Positions 43,148 through 51,988 of a stretch of 64,000 bases of DNA are shown here, piece by piece. The position numbers and the translations under genes are program-made. Below the pieces are notes generated by a model that worked only from the letters and a program-made list of their open reading frames with translations, searched no databases and had not been told where the DNA came from. This stretch comes from DASQZK01 sp963809925 (GTDB lineage Bacteria; Bacteroidota; Bacteroidia; Bacteroidales; GCA-2748055): positions 124,001 to 188,000 of the forward strand of contig CAWELH010000010.1 of NCBI GenBank assembly GCA_963809925.1, written 5' to 3'. Positions within the stretch are counted from its first letter, which is position 1, and every line of letters begins with the position of its first letter.

Positions 43148-45841
43148 TCAGCTTATTTTTAAGGTTTCGCCCTCTCTCAGGGTAAGTGGTTTATCAAAAG
43201 TGACAACAATGTCTTCACCGGACAAATCTATCGACACACCAGAGTCATTACCGGGGACAGAAACCTTCGGCTTTCCACTCTTCAGGCCATGTGCTCGGAA
43301 CGTGATCGTTTTCAGGGTGATATCACCTGTCAGAGAAGTAATCCCCACCCATCCGGCTTCCTTTACATAGTGTGAAGTACCCCTGGCTGTTGCAAAAAAT
43401 ATCCGGAAAACTTTTTTCGGAATTTTAGGATCGAATATATATTCATCCTGGTTTACCGACATGCCAAGCAGTGCATTCATGATGCCCCAGGCGGACATTG
43501 GCCTGTAATAGTGACCGCCGAATTCCTGGTGATCCCAGTAAAGATTCGCCTTACGGTAGCGGTTATCAACAGTTTTAATGACCTCGAGACCTTCATTGTA
43601 AAAGCCTTCATAGATCAGGAACGAAGCGAAGGCTAATTCGACACCTGTCCAGGGTGTATTCGCCTGGTCAACCCAGAGATCGCTTTTCTCTATGGGAAAA
43701 CGGTTGGGGTATTCCGGCCAGGTACAGTTTCTGAGTCCGAAGGATGGCTTAAATGAAAAGTCCAGGATTTTTTTCAGCGCACTTTTAACATGCTCTTTAC
43801 TGAAAAGATAACCAAGACCGGTGAAATGGGCAACCCACTGGCCAATGATCTGATCGGTAAGACATCCTTCCGACAGGTCACCATGAGCTGTCCCGCCTTC
43901 ATCATTATAGAGGCGGTAATATTCTCCATTCCAGAGTTTTTCATCCATAAGAGCCGACCCCTTCTTCAGTATACCTTCATATTTTTTCGCTGCTTCCTCA
44001 TCTCCTACAACTTCTGAGGCTTTTACCGCACTGGCAACAGCGCAAAGCCATTGCGACTGGATATATGCTGCCATGCCATACATGGGGAAATTATCGTAAC
44101 TGCTTTCTATACCCTTCATATATGGCATCTGATTGCCATTGTCGTCCCTGTATTCAAGGATGTAGTCCAGCGCCTTTTTAACAGCAGGCCACATCTCCTC
44201 AAGATATTTTCGGTCGTTGGTATAGAAAAAGTCGCGGAGTGCCATCTGCGCAAACTGGCCTGGGAGATCAAGGCGATGATAAACTCCCCAGGTCCCGTTC
44301 TGCGTCATGGTGAGGTCGAGACCCAGACCATGGGCGATCTCACCTTTTTCAGTCTGCACATGTTTGTGTGCCCGCATGGTCGATTTTTGCAGTTCCGGGA
44401 AGAGAAACAGTACCGGAAGATCACCATAAAGACTTACATCGGTCGTGGCCATAGGCCCCCAGGATTTGTCTGCTGTCATACCCTCCCGTATGGCGAAAGT
44501 TCCGTCCATTGTTAGCCTTGACGAGGTGATAAAAGTATTGAGTTGTGAGTTTATCTGATCGAGTACAAACAGGTCTGCATCGCTGGCATAAAAGTTTTCC
44601 AAAAAGGCTTTGGTCCTGCCGGTGAGTTCATCCTTATTTATCGCCATGTATGCCACCACTTCTTCTGCAGAAGAGAAGAATTGATCACAAAAATGTCCCT
44701 GGTTGGTAGTGATCACCTGGTTTAAATGGTAGGGCAGGTTGGTATCAGACTTTCCGCTACCGTTGTAGGAACCATAATTATTTGGGAAATACCACGACAT
44801 GATGAAACTGTGATTGAAATGCTGTCCGGGCTCCAGCCTGTGCGTTATGGCAATAGAACTAAAAGCCCTTTGGTCTTCCGATCCCGACGATTTACCGGCA
44901 ATTTTCTTCCCTGTCTTCCTGTCGATGTGGTTCCGGTTTTCTGTATCGTCAATTTTGGCAAGCTCTCTTTCCACAAGCAGCTTTTCATAGTAGGGGTGAC
45001 GGTGTTCCCATCCAAGGTACCAGCTGGAATCATCGGAAAGCGACGCCAGGCCCATATGTCCGAATGCACTGCTTGCCTCATCTGCATTGCCTGCCGACAT
45101 ATCAAAATATTTATACCCCGTGCTTTCTTTGAGGAAAGAGGTAAAATATTTCTCATAGTTATCATAACTGACAAGATTTCTTAGAGAGCCAAGGAGCATG
45201 ACATCACAGGGCTTCTCTGCAGTACAACGTACTTTGAAGTTGAAATAGATACCAGGAAGCGAGGAGTTCTTCACATCATGAGGGATGAAGGGACTGAATG
45301 CTTCCAATTCGACGATGAAGGGCATTTCAGGATCGGAGAATTTCATATTCACAAACGGGAATCGTCCACGATATTCAATATCCGTTACCGGCGACATCCA
45401 CGGGAAATAGTACTCAATACTGTCCATGGCTCCCTGGGTCAGGCCTTCATTTATCTGGAGTAGCTTGATCTTCGGATCTTCACCTTCCACCTGGTACCTT
45501 AAGACGAAAAACAGTAAAGAATCTTCCCAGCCGTCCCTTGGCCAGGTAGGAATGGTAAACACAGGGCCGCCACCAAACGGATAATTATTCATGATCGACC
45601 AGTTATAAAACTGGCCGTTTTTTCTCAATTCTATGGAGCCTGTTCCGAGACCTCCAAGCGCTATCCCGCTTCTGATTCGTTGTGATCTTGAATACGTTTC
45701 TTTTAAAGCCTGTTTGCCTGAGGATTCTTCATTTTCTTTTTCTGAATTACTTTTTTCATGGGGCAGACATCCGGGGAGTGCAACTACTGTGCCTGCGGCT
45801 GCACCGATAGCTACACTGGTTAGAAAATCTCGTCGTTTCAT
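43148..45841 (-). CDS. GH116 (GBA2-like) glycosidase, exported lipoprotein
   Basis: An 897-residue protein. MKRRDFLTSVAIGAAAGTVVALPGC combines an RR motif with a lipobox (Cys25). About 55-400 is the GBA2 N-terminal beta domain (RIRSGIALGGLGTGSIELRKNGQFYNWSIMNN); about 430-820 is an (alpha/alpha)6 barrel (YGDLPVLFLFPELQ, DLTMTQNGTWGVYHRLDLPGQFAQMALRDFFY, DQIIGQWVAHFTGLGY, NTPWTGVELAFASFLIYEGF). GH116 includes beta-glucosidases, beta-xylosidases and N-acetylglucosaminidases; specificity is open. A start 7 codons upstream is possible. It lies between GH2 and the sulfatase in the same unit. Confidence 0.87.
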   Translation of the reverse strand: MKRRDFLTSVAIGAAAGTVVALPGCLPHEKSNSEKENEESSGKQALKETYSRSQRIRSGIALGGLGTGSIELRKNGQFYNWSIMNNYPFGGGPVFTIPTWPRDGWEDSLLFFVLRYQVEGEDPKIKLLQINEGLTQGAMDSIEYYFPWMSPVTDIEYRGRFPFVNMKFSDPEMPFIVELEAFSPFIPHDVKNSSLPGIYFNFKVRCTAEKPCDVMLLGSLRNLVSYDNYEKYFTSFLKESTGYKYFDMSAGNADEASSAFGHMGLASLSDDSSWYLGWEHRHPYYEKLLVERELAKIDDTENRNHIDRKTGKKIAGKSSGSEDQRAFSSIAITHRLEPGQHFNHSFIMSWYFPNNYGSYNGSGKSDTNLPYHLNQVITTNQGHFCDQFFSSAEEVVAYMAINKDELTGRTKAFLENFYASDADLFVLDQINSQLNTFITSSRLTMDGTFAIREGMTADKSWGPMATTDVSLYGDLPVLFLFPELQKSTMRAHKHVQTEKGEIAHGLGLDLTMTQNGTWGVYHRLDLPGQFAQMALRDFFYTNDRKYLEEMWPAVKKALDYILEYRDDNGNQMPYMKGIESSYDNFPMYGMAAYIQSQWLCAVASAVKASEVVGDEEAAKKYEGILKKGSALMDEKLWNGEYYRLYNDEGGTAHGDLSEGCLTDQIIGQWVAHFTGLGYLFSKEHVKSALKKILDFSFKPSFGLRNCTWPEYPNRFPIEKSDLWVDQANTPWTGVELAFASFLIYEGFYNEGLEVIKTVDNRYRKANLYWDHQEFGGHYYRPMSAWGIMNALLGMSVNQDEYIFDPKIPKKVFRIFFATARGTSHYVKEAGWVGITSLTGDITLKTITFRAHGLKSGKPKVSVPGNDSGVSIDLSGEDIVVTFDKPLTLREGETLKIS

Positions 45842-45901
45842 CGTTTGTGAATATTTTGACATTATCGATTAATAGTCCTGACTGGCAAGGGAATCCTGTG
45901 C

Positions 45902-48900
45902 TTACTCGATGATCAATTCATCAGTCATCAGTAAGATATGCTCCGGCCTGTTGATGATGTCATCCGGTAAATCCTTCAGACAGGAAACATCAATGATGAT
46001 ACCCGATGGTATACCGGCCTCGATATCAGCCCGGTACGTTTTAATATAATACGAACCGGAATTTAAAATATCTTCACGGGTCCATGATTTTTCCCACACG
46101 CTTTTTTGCGTGCCGTCGGGGTACAGGAAGGTGATAGTTATCTTTTCAGGGAAATATACACTCCACCAAAAATCCTGCAAAAACCTGAGATCAATGTGAC
46201 GCACAGCTTTCTGGGAGTGATAGTCCAGTTTCAGCATCATGTCATGATCCCTGAATACGATCCAGTTCCGGTAAATATCTCCTATCTGCCCGTGTTTTCC
46301 ATCAAAAAGGAGCCAGGGGGACGCCGGGAAACCTGCAGGCGGCAGGGCGTTTACAAATTCAGGATTGGCGACCGATGTCTTGATAAATGATTGCACCGTG
46401 TTATTCATTGCATTGGTGTTTCCTGTGAAGATCTTGGCAATAAGGACGGCCTGATCACGGATCGTGACCGGTCCTTTATACTGACGGCTGTGTTCATCTG
46501 GGATACTTCCATCGAGAGTAAACCGGATGACCGCATTTCCTTCTGCCGACATCACTGCCTTTGTTGATTCAGTAAAGATTTTGTCACTTTTTACTTCCGG
46601 GGTTGCGCTGAAAATGACAGGAACCAGAGGTGATCTTTCGATAGATACACGGTGTTCATTTACTGTGCCGGCAAAAGGCTTTAGACGCATCGTGAAATGC
46701 ATGGCATGAACTGGTACAACATATTGTGGGAAGCACGAAGGTCCGCAGGTTGCCGTTCCCAGACCCTGTTGCAGATGATCAAGATTAAAGGTTACAAAAT
46801 CTTGCTTCTCAAGTTCTACGGTATGTTTAGCGTCTTCGATGTTCCTGTCGGTGTAATGATACGCGCTGAAATTAAAGAGTGAATCACCGGTCACAAGCAG
46901 TCCCTGCCCTTTTTCATTTGAGATGGTCAGCCACCTGGTGTCGGAACGGTTGCCATTTTCCTCAGGTACAATATAATTTTCCCAGAGACCGTCCACAGTT
47001 TTTTCGAAAATACCGATATCGGCCGAGGATGCTCTGTCGGAATAGCTTTCATGCGGACCACGCCCGTACCACCTGACCTGTTCGAAGCCCGTTTGCAATT
47101 CCATCTGAAGACCTATCTTTGCAAAAGCCATTATCTCTTCCGAAGGATTTACCCAGCTTGTAAGAATAAGCTCCCCGTTACCATAGATAAGATACTGCTG
47201 GTATGTCTGAATCTGAAGATTATTCCTGAACCAATAAAGTTCCTCAAATCCGATTTCTACAAGATTATTGCGGATTTGCCTGATTACAGTTGTTCCCTGT
47301 AACCTTTTCAAACTGTCAAGCCCTGAGTTTTTCCAGGCCTTATATCCGTTCTGGTCCTGGTAATCATTTTCAGTGGGGGGACGCCAGAAATTTAATGCAG
47401 GTCCTTTTTTCAGAATATCCACCCCGTTTGCATCCCAATGCTGCAATTCTCCTGCATCTTTATCGAAAACCAGACTGAATCTCTTTCCAGATACCGTAAT
47501 CTTCCCGTCGGAATCATTAAGTTTCAGGGACGGATCCGTTCTCGTATCCCGTAAGGATGTCCCGTCTTTTTTCAGATTTATGGCAAACTGGTCACCCGCC
47601 ACCGGGAAGCCTTTACCAGCCCAGGGCTGATCATTCAGAAGGCGAAAGGTTACATTCAGAAAGTACTGGCTGTTTCCTGATTCCTCATCAGGGTTAAAAG
47701 CTATACGTATAATGGTATCTTTTCCGGGAGCAAGGTTGAGTATATCAGGCGCTCCGGTTTTTATAACTTTTCCATCTTCAAGGATCGACCATGTAAAGCT
47801 GAAGTTGTTAAGATCCGTGAAAAAATAACCATTACTGATCTGAAGTTCAAGGGGGTCCATATCATTAAGGTTGCATCGGATATTCTGGTACAAACGTTTC
47901 ACTTCAGCAAGGGCCGGGCTCACTGTCCGGTCTGGATACACGAGGCCGTTAAGGCAGAACGAGTTATCATTCGGAGTGTCACCGAAGTCACCACCGTAGG
48001 CCCAGTACTTTCGACCGTCTGTTGTCGTTTTTTCGAGACCCTGATCCACCCAGTCCCAAACAAAAGCACCCTGCATCCGCTTATTGGCATAGATAAGGTC
48101 CCAGTAATCCTTCAACCCGCCGACACTGTTTCCCATAGCATGTGCATACTCACAAAGGATGACCGGACGCGTAGTGTCAGCATCCGCGAGTTCCTTCATT
48201 TCTCCCGGCAGGGCATACATATTCGAAATGATATCGAACAAAGACGGTAAATTTAATTGTGCGGTCTGGTCGTTTCTGTCTGCATAATGGATCAGCCTTG
48301 AATTGTCGAGTTTCCGAAGCGTGTCGCCCTCCGCCTGGATATTGACACCGAAACCGTTTTCATTGCCCAGTGACCAGACGATGACGGATGGATGATTTTT
48401 ATCACGGCCTTCCATTGAGACAGCCCGGTCAACAAATGCCTTCTTCCAGGCTGTATCCATGGGTAAACGCGGCCTGGTCCCGTGCGACTCAACATTCGCC
48501 TCATCCCAGAGGTAAATGCCATATTCGTCGCATAAGTCATACCACAGTGGCGAATTGGGGTAATGGGATGTACGGACTGCATTGATGTTATTCTGCTTCA
48601 TCAGGAAAATATCCTTTTCCATAATTGCCCGGTTCAAAACCCGTCCGGATGTGGGATAGATCTCGTGCCTGTTTGTGCCTTTCAGATAAACCGGCTGTCC
48701 GTTGACGAGAAGGTTTCCATTTTTTAATTCTACATTTCTGAAGCCGATTTTGGTGGCAATCGTTTCCAACGTCCCTTTTTTATCCGACATCTCAATTACC
48801 AGTGTATATAGGTTTGGTTGCTCCGCACTCCAGAGTTTAGGATGAGTGATTGCTTCTTCGATTTCCATCCCGGATTCCTGGTTGTGAGCCATCAGCTGAA

Positions 48901-49768
48901 CAAATTTTTCTTTTCTGATAAAGACCGTTTTACCTTGTCCGTCAAGCAGTGTAAACATAATATTCACCGGAGGAGATTTTTGAAAGTCATGGTTCATGAC
49001 TTCAAGGCTGACTCTAAGACGGGCGTTTGTGTAATTGTCGGAAAGTGGTGTTTCAACACGAAAATCCCTGATGTGTAATGAGGGTGTTGCAAACAGGTAC
49101 ACGTCACGGTATATACCGCTCAGGCGCCAGAAATCCTGGTCCTCAAGATAACTGCCGTCTGACCATCGAAAAACCTGAACAGCAAGTGTATTCCGGCCCT
49201 CCTTCAAAAACCGGCTGAGGTTGAATTCGGCCGGTGTCATGCTTCCCTGGCTGTATCCCACCAGCTGCCCGTTGAGCCAAATATAAAATGCCGACTGTAC
49301 TCCATCGAAATGCAGAAACACCTGCTTGCCTTGCCAATTTTTGGGGATTTCAAATTCCCTTACATAGGAACCCACAGGATTATCTCTTTTTATATAAGGG
49401 GGGTCGGCCGGGAACGGATGTGTAACATTCGTGTAAATTGGGATGCCGTATCCGAGGATCTGCCAATTGGATGGTACCGGGATTGTATCCCAGTCACTGA
49501 GGTCCGCATCCGGGAGAAAAAAATCTAAAGGTCGCTGATCATCATCGGCAACCCACCTGAACTTCCAGGTTCCGTTAAGATCCTTATAATATTCCGACTG
49601 GGATCTGTCGAAGGAGAGGGCAGACTCGCGATTGTGAAAAGGGATAAACGTCGCGTGCGCTTTCTCCTTATTAAAACCGATTACCTGCTCATCTTCCCAG
49701 TCTTTATGCTGTGAAAAAACCTGACCACTCAACATCATTGTGCACAGGAGGATATAAGATTTTCTCAT
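45902..49768 (-). CDS. GH2 beta-galactosidase (LacZ type) with C-terminal extension
   Basis: A 1288-residue exported enzyme with signal peptide MRKSYILLCTMMLSGQVFS. Order: sugar-binding jelly roll (LNGTWKFRW, FHFDGVQSAFYIWLNGQLVGYSQGS-like), Ig domain, TIM barrel with acid/base Glu470 in VWSLGNENGFG and nucleophile Glu540 in ILCEYAHAMGNS, then Bgal small-chain domain (about 720-1015). The last about 270 residues add a chitobiase/hexosaminidase C-like stretch (FTLDGSIPDEHSRQY) and a discoidin-like domain (VRHIDLRFLQDFWWSVYFPEKI). Five extra N-terminal codons are possible. It hydrolyses beta-galactosides of a released oligosaccharide. Confidence 0.93.
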   Translation of the reverse strand: MRKSYILLCTMMLSGQVFSQHKDWEDEQVIGFNKEKAHATFIPFHNRESALSFDRSQSEYYKDLNGTWKFRWVADDDQRPLDFFLPDADLSDWDTIPVPSNWQILGYGIPIYTNVTHPFPADPPYIKRDNPVGSYVREFEIPKNWQGKQVFLHFDGVQSAFYIWLNGQLVGYSQGSMTPAEFNLSRFLKEGRNTLAVQVFRWSDGSYLEDQDFWRLSGIYRDVYLFATPSLHIRDFRVETPLSDNYTNARLRVSLEVMNHDFQKSPPVNIMFTLLDGQGKTVFIRKEKFVQLMAHNQESGMEIEEAITHPKLWSAEQPNLYTLVIEMSDKKGTLETIATKIGFRNVELKNGNLLVNGQPVYLKGTNRHEIYPTSGRVLNRAIMEKDIFLMKQNNINAVRTSHYPNSPLWYDLCDEYGIYLWDEANVESHGTRPRLPMDTAWKKAFVDRAVSMEGRDKNHPSVIVWSLGNENGFGVNIQAEGDTLRKLDNSRLIHYADRNDQTAQLNLPSLFDIISNMYALPGEMKELADADTTRPVILCEYAHAMGNSVGGLKDYWDLIYANKRMQGAFVWDWVDQGLEKTTTDGRKYWAYGGDFGDTPNDNSFCLNGLVYPDRTVSPALAEVKRLYQNIRCNLNDMDPLELQISNGYFFTDLNNFSFTWSILEDGKVIKTGAPDILNLAPGKDTIIRIAFNPDEESGNSQYFLNVTFRLLNDQPWAGKGFPVAGDQFAINLKKDGTSLRDTRTDPSLKLNDSDGKITVSGKRFSLVFDKDAGELQHWDANGVDILKKGPALNFWRPPTENDYQDQNGYKAWKNSGLDSLKRLQGTTVIRQIRNNLVEIGFEELYWFRNNLQIQTYQQYLIYGNGELILTSWVNPSEEIMAFAKIGLQMELQTGFEQVRWYGRGPHESYSDRASSADIGIFEKTVDGLWENYIVPEENGNRSDTRWLTISNEKGQGLLVTGDSLFNFSAYHYTDRNIEDAKHTVELEKQDFVTFNLDHLQQGLGTATCGPSCFPQYVVPVHAMHFTMRLKPFAGTVNEHRVSIERSPLVPVIFSATPEVKSDKIFTESTKAVMSAEGNAVIRFTLDGSIPDEHSRQYKGPVTIRDQAVLIAKIFTGNTNAMNNTVQSFIKTSVANPEFVNALPPAGFPASPWLLFDGKHGQIGDIYRNWIVFRDHDMMLKLDYHSQKAVRHIDLRFLQDFWWSVYFPEKITITFLYPDGTQKSVWEKSWTREDILNSGSYYIKTYRADIEAGIPSGIIIDVSCLKDLPDDIINRPEHILLMTDELIIE

Positions 49769-49857
49769 TTTCAGTGGTATCATTTAGTGGATTATGGCTA
49801 GGGTAAATTCAGGATATTTTAACTCGACCCCAAATGGCTCTAGGCCTTCTCACGGCT

Positions 49858-51810
49858 TTATTTCCTGATAATGCGGAACTGCCATGATCCTTCTTTTTTG
49901 TCAATGGCGCCTGCCAGATTTATCCTGTACAGCTTATCGCCCCACACATTCTCAAGTTGTCTGTCTTCCAGTTCAAGTGGTTCAATACTGGCTTTTAAAC
50001 TTCCAGGGAAAGTCAGTTCCGCGATTTCCTTTCCAGTCTCAGAATCATTGAAAATCAGCCTGTTATCTTTAGTAATCGGTTGATACCTGGTAATAAAGTG
50101 AAATGTTACCTTATTCTGAATTTTTGTAAAACTCATTTTATCTGTGAGGATGATCTGTTGCCTTTTCCTGTCGAGTTCGATTTTTCTTACTGCATTCTGA
50201 ACGCCTGCTTCCACAGGATATGCGCCGGCAATATCAAGACTGAAGCCGGGATTGCTCTTAGTGCCCGTAAACATTACATCGGCGGCTTTGAATTCTGCGC
50301 CATTTTTTTCCATTGCACCGTTTATATCGGGCAGGTTATGATATGCCGATTGCATGGTCCATATCTCGTATCTGGCAGAACTAAAGGTTTTGGCGGTGTA
50401 AGTTCCGACACCTACGTCGATCAGCAGAGGTTCGCCATTCAGGTAGGCAATGAAATTTCCGACATCATTGTGGTTATGACTCTCATTGTTGTTTCCACCC
50501 TTTGCTGCCAGGTAGAAGCCGTCGATGCTTCCCGGTACTTCTCTTGCTGTAAATACCTGGAGATCAGGAAGAAAATTTTCACCTCCCGGACTGAATTTCA
50601 TTTCACTTTCCTGTAATTCCGGCATGATGAAATAATCAGGGAGGGTTCTGACCATCAACCCATTATAATCAACACCTGAACGCCGGCGAGAAGTGGGTCT
50701 CATTTCAACCATTGTTTTTGCAAAGCCCATAAGATTTGCACTCCCTGTAGCTTTTCCGAATCTGAACATCAGCGCGGGATCCGGATGGTTCCGCGCCGAA
50801 GCATCGGCAAAATTCACAAACCAGGATGCTGAAATATGTACCTTCCATATATAATCACCAATATTTTTAACCAGTGGTTCTCTGAATATGTCAATCTTAC
50901 CGTTCGTAGCTTCTTTTAGCTGATTCAGGCAATCAAACAGGCTTGCTCCGGCCCGGCCCCAGTAACCGGGTCCCTCATCACAGCCACCATCAGCAGGGTA
51001 GGGATTCAGAAACTGATCCAGGACGACCAGTGACTTATATATTCCTGCGGCTCTTCGTTGCGGATCTTTTTCTAGTACGAGTACGGTATTAATCCAGTTG
51101 GAGACGATCCAGGGATTCCAGTTATTGGGTATCCTCCCGGTGAGTCCCATCCACCAGAAATCGTTCCTGTTCAGCAATGGGTCAAGGATCCGGTCCCTGA
51201 CCTCATTTCTTAGCCTTTTCCTGATAATCGGATTTATTGAATCCAGTTTGTCACCGACAAAATAATCAACCGCTGCCATCAGACTTCCGGTCTCTGCAGA
51301 AAACAGTGCGACCACGGGTTCATCTTTATCGGGCAGTCCGCTACCGATTTTCTGTCCGCCAATATGCGCAGGTATAGTCCAGGAGGATTCTTCACAAATT
51401 GTCCAGACACCGTTAAGCAGATCATCCATAAAGCGACCCTTGTTTTCCAGTATCTCTCCCATAAGAAGGTAAACGATGGCATCACGTCTCTCACTGTAAA
51501 TGTCCTGATACCTGGTCCGGTTACCGTTCCTCACGAAATCAAGATATGTGGTAGCCTTAAGAAGGGGATAATCAAATCCGAGATAACTTTCCGCTTTTTG
51601 AAGAATTCCCTGACGGTCATTTTCCGGAATGATGTCCCAGGCAGGATCTCCGCATGGAGGAAGCGGCTTGTAATCCTCAGCGGTTTCAAGGTTATCACGC
51701 ACCTGTTCGAGTGAATATTTACCACTCAGCAGATTATGCTGCTGCGAAAAAAGGGATATTCTACCTATGAAAATTAGGGAAATCGCTAAAACAAGTGTGA
51801 TGAATTTCAT
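49858..51810 (-). CDS. Heparinase II/III-family polysaccharide lyase-like protein
   Basis: A 650-residue secreted protein with a signal peptide (KFITLVLAISLIFIGRISLFS). N-terminal (alpha/alpha) toroid about 60-380 (VYLLMGEILENKGRFMDDLLNGVWTICEESSW, GCDEGPGYWGRAGASLFDCL) and C-terminal beta-sandwich about 390-650 with the signature NNESHNHNDVGNFIAYLNGEPLLIDVGVGTY, the His-rich motif of the heparinase II/III fold. Such enzymes cleave uronic-acid-containing glycans by beta-elimination, giving substrates for GH88. The exact PL family and glycan cannot be read. 51 bp from the end of the GH97 gene region. Confidence 0.85.
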   Translation of the reverse strand: MKFITLVLAISLIFIGRISLFSQQHNLLSGKYSLEQVRDNLETAEDYKPLPPCGDPAWDIIPENDRQGILQKAESYLGFDYPLLKATTYLDFVRNGNRTRYQDIYSERRDAIVYLLMGEILENKGRFMDDLLNGVWTICEESSWTIPAHIGGQKIGSGLPDKDEPVVALFSAETGSLMAAVDYFVGDKLDSINPIIRKRLRNEVRDRILDPLLNRNDFWWMGLTGRIPNNWNPWIVSNWINTVLVLEKDPQRRAAGIYKSLVVLDQFLNPYPADGGCDEGPGYWGRAGASLFDCLNQLKEATNGKIDIFREPLVKNIGDYIWKVHISASWFVNFADASARNHPDPALMFRFGKATGSANLMGFAKTMVEMRPTSRRRSGVDYNGLMVRTLPDYFIMPELQESEMKFSPGGENFLPDLQVFTAREVPGSIDGFYLAAKGGNNNESHNHNDVGNFIAYLNGEPLLIDVGVGTYTAKTFSSARYEIWTMQSAYHNLPDINGAMEKNGAEFKAADVMFTGTKSNPGFSLDIAGAYPVEAGVQNAVRKIELDRKRQQIILTDKMSFTKIQNKVTFHFITRYQPITKDNRLIFNDSETGKEIAELTFPGSLKASIEPLELEDRQLENVWGDKLYRINLAGAIDKKEGSWQFRIIRK

Positions 51811-51861
51811 GGTTTGGAAATTTAGGATGCTGTTGCATTGGTGAATCTCAACCTGACTTAC

Positions 51862-51988
51862 CTATTGTTGTCTCAGAACAATGGCGAAACCACCGCCGGG
51901 AGCCATCGGTACTGTGAGTTTATCGCCTTTTGCTACAGTCTTTGTAAGATGTGTATAATCTTCCGCCAACTTATCTGCATTGGTCACC
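51862..51988 (-). pseudogene. Out-of-frame C-terminal tail of the GH97 gene
   Basis: The minus strand from about 51988 encodes VTNADKLAEDYTHLTKTV and then KLTVPMAPGGGFAIVL, which is the normal ending of GH97 proteins (NADxxAxDY..., APGGGFAIVL). It is in a different frame from the main GH97 open frame, which stops at 51971. Restoring two bases in GGTGACC (to GGTGTGACC) would join them in phase: RDGVTNADKLAEDY. Confidence 0.85.
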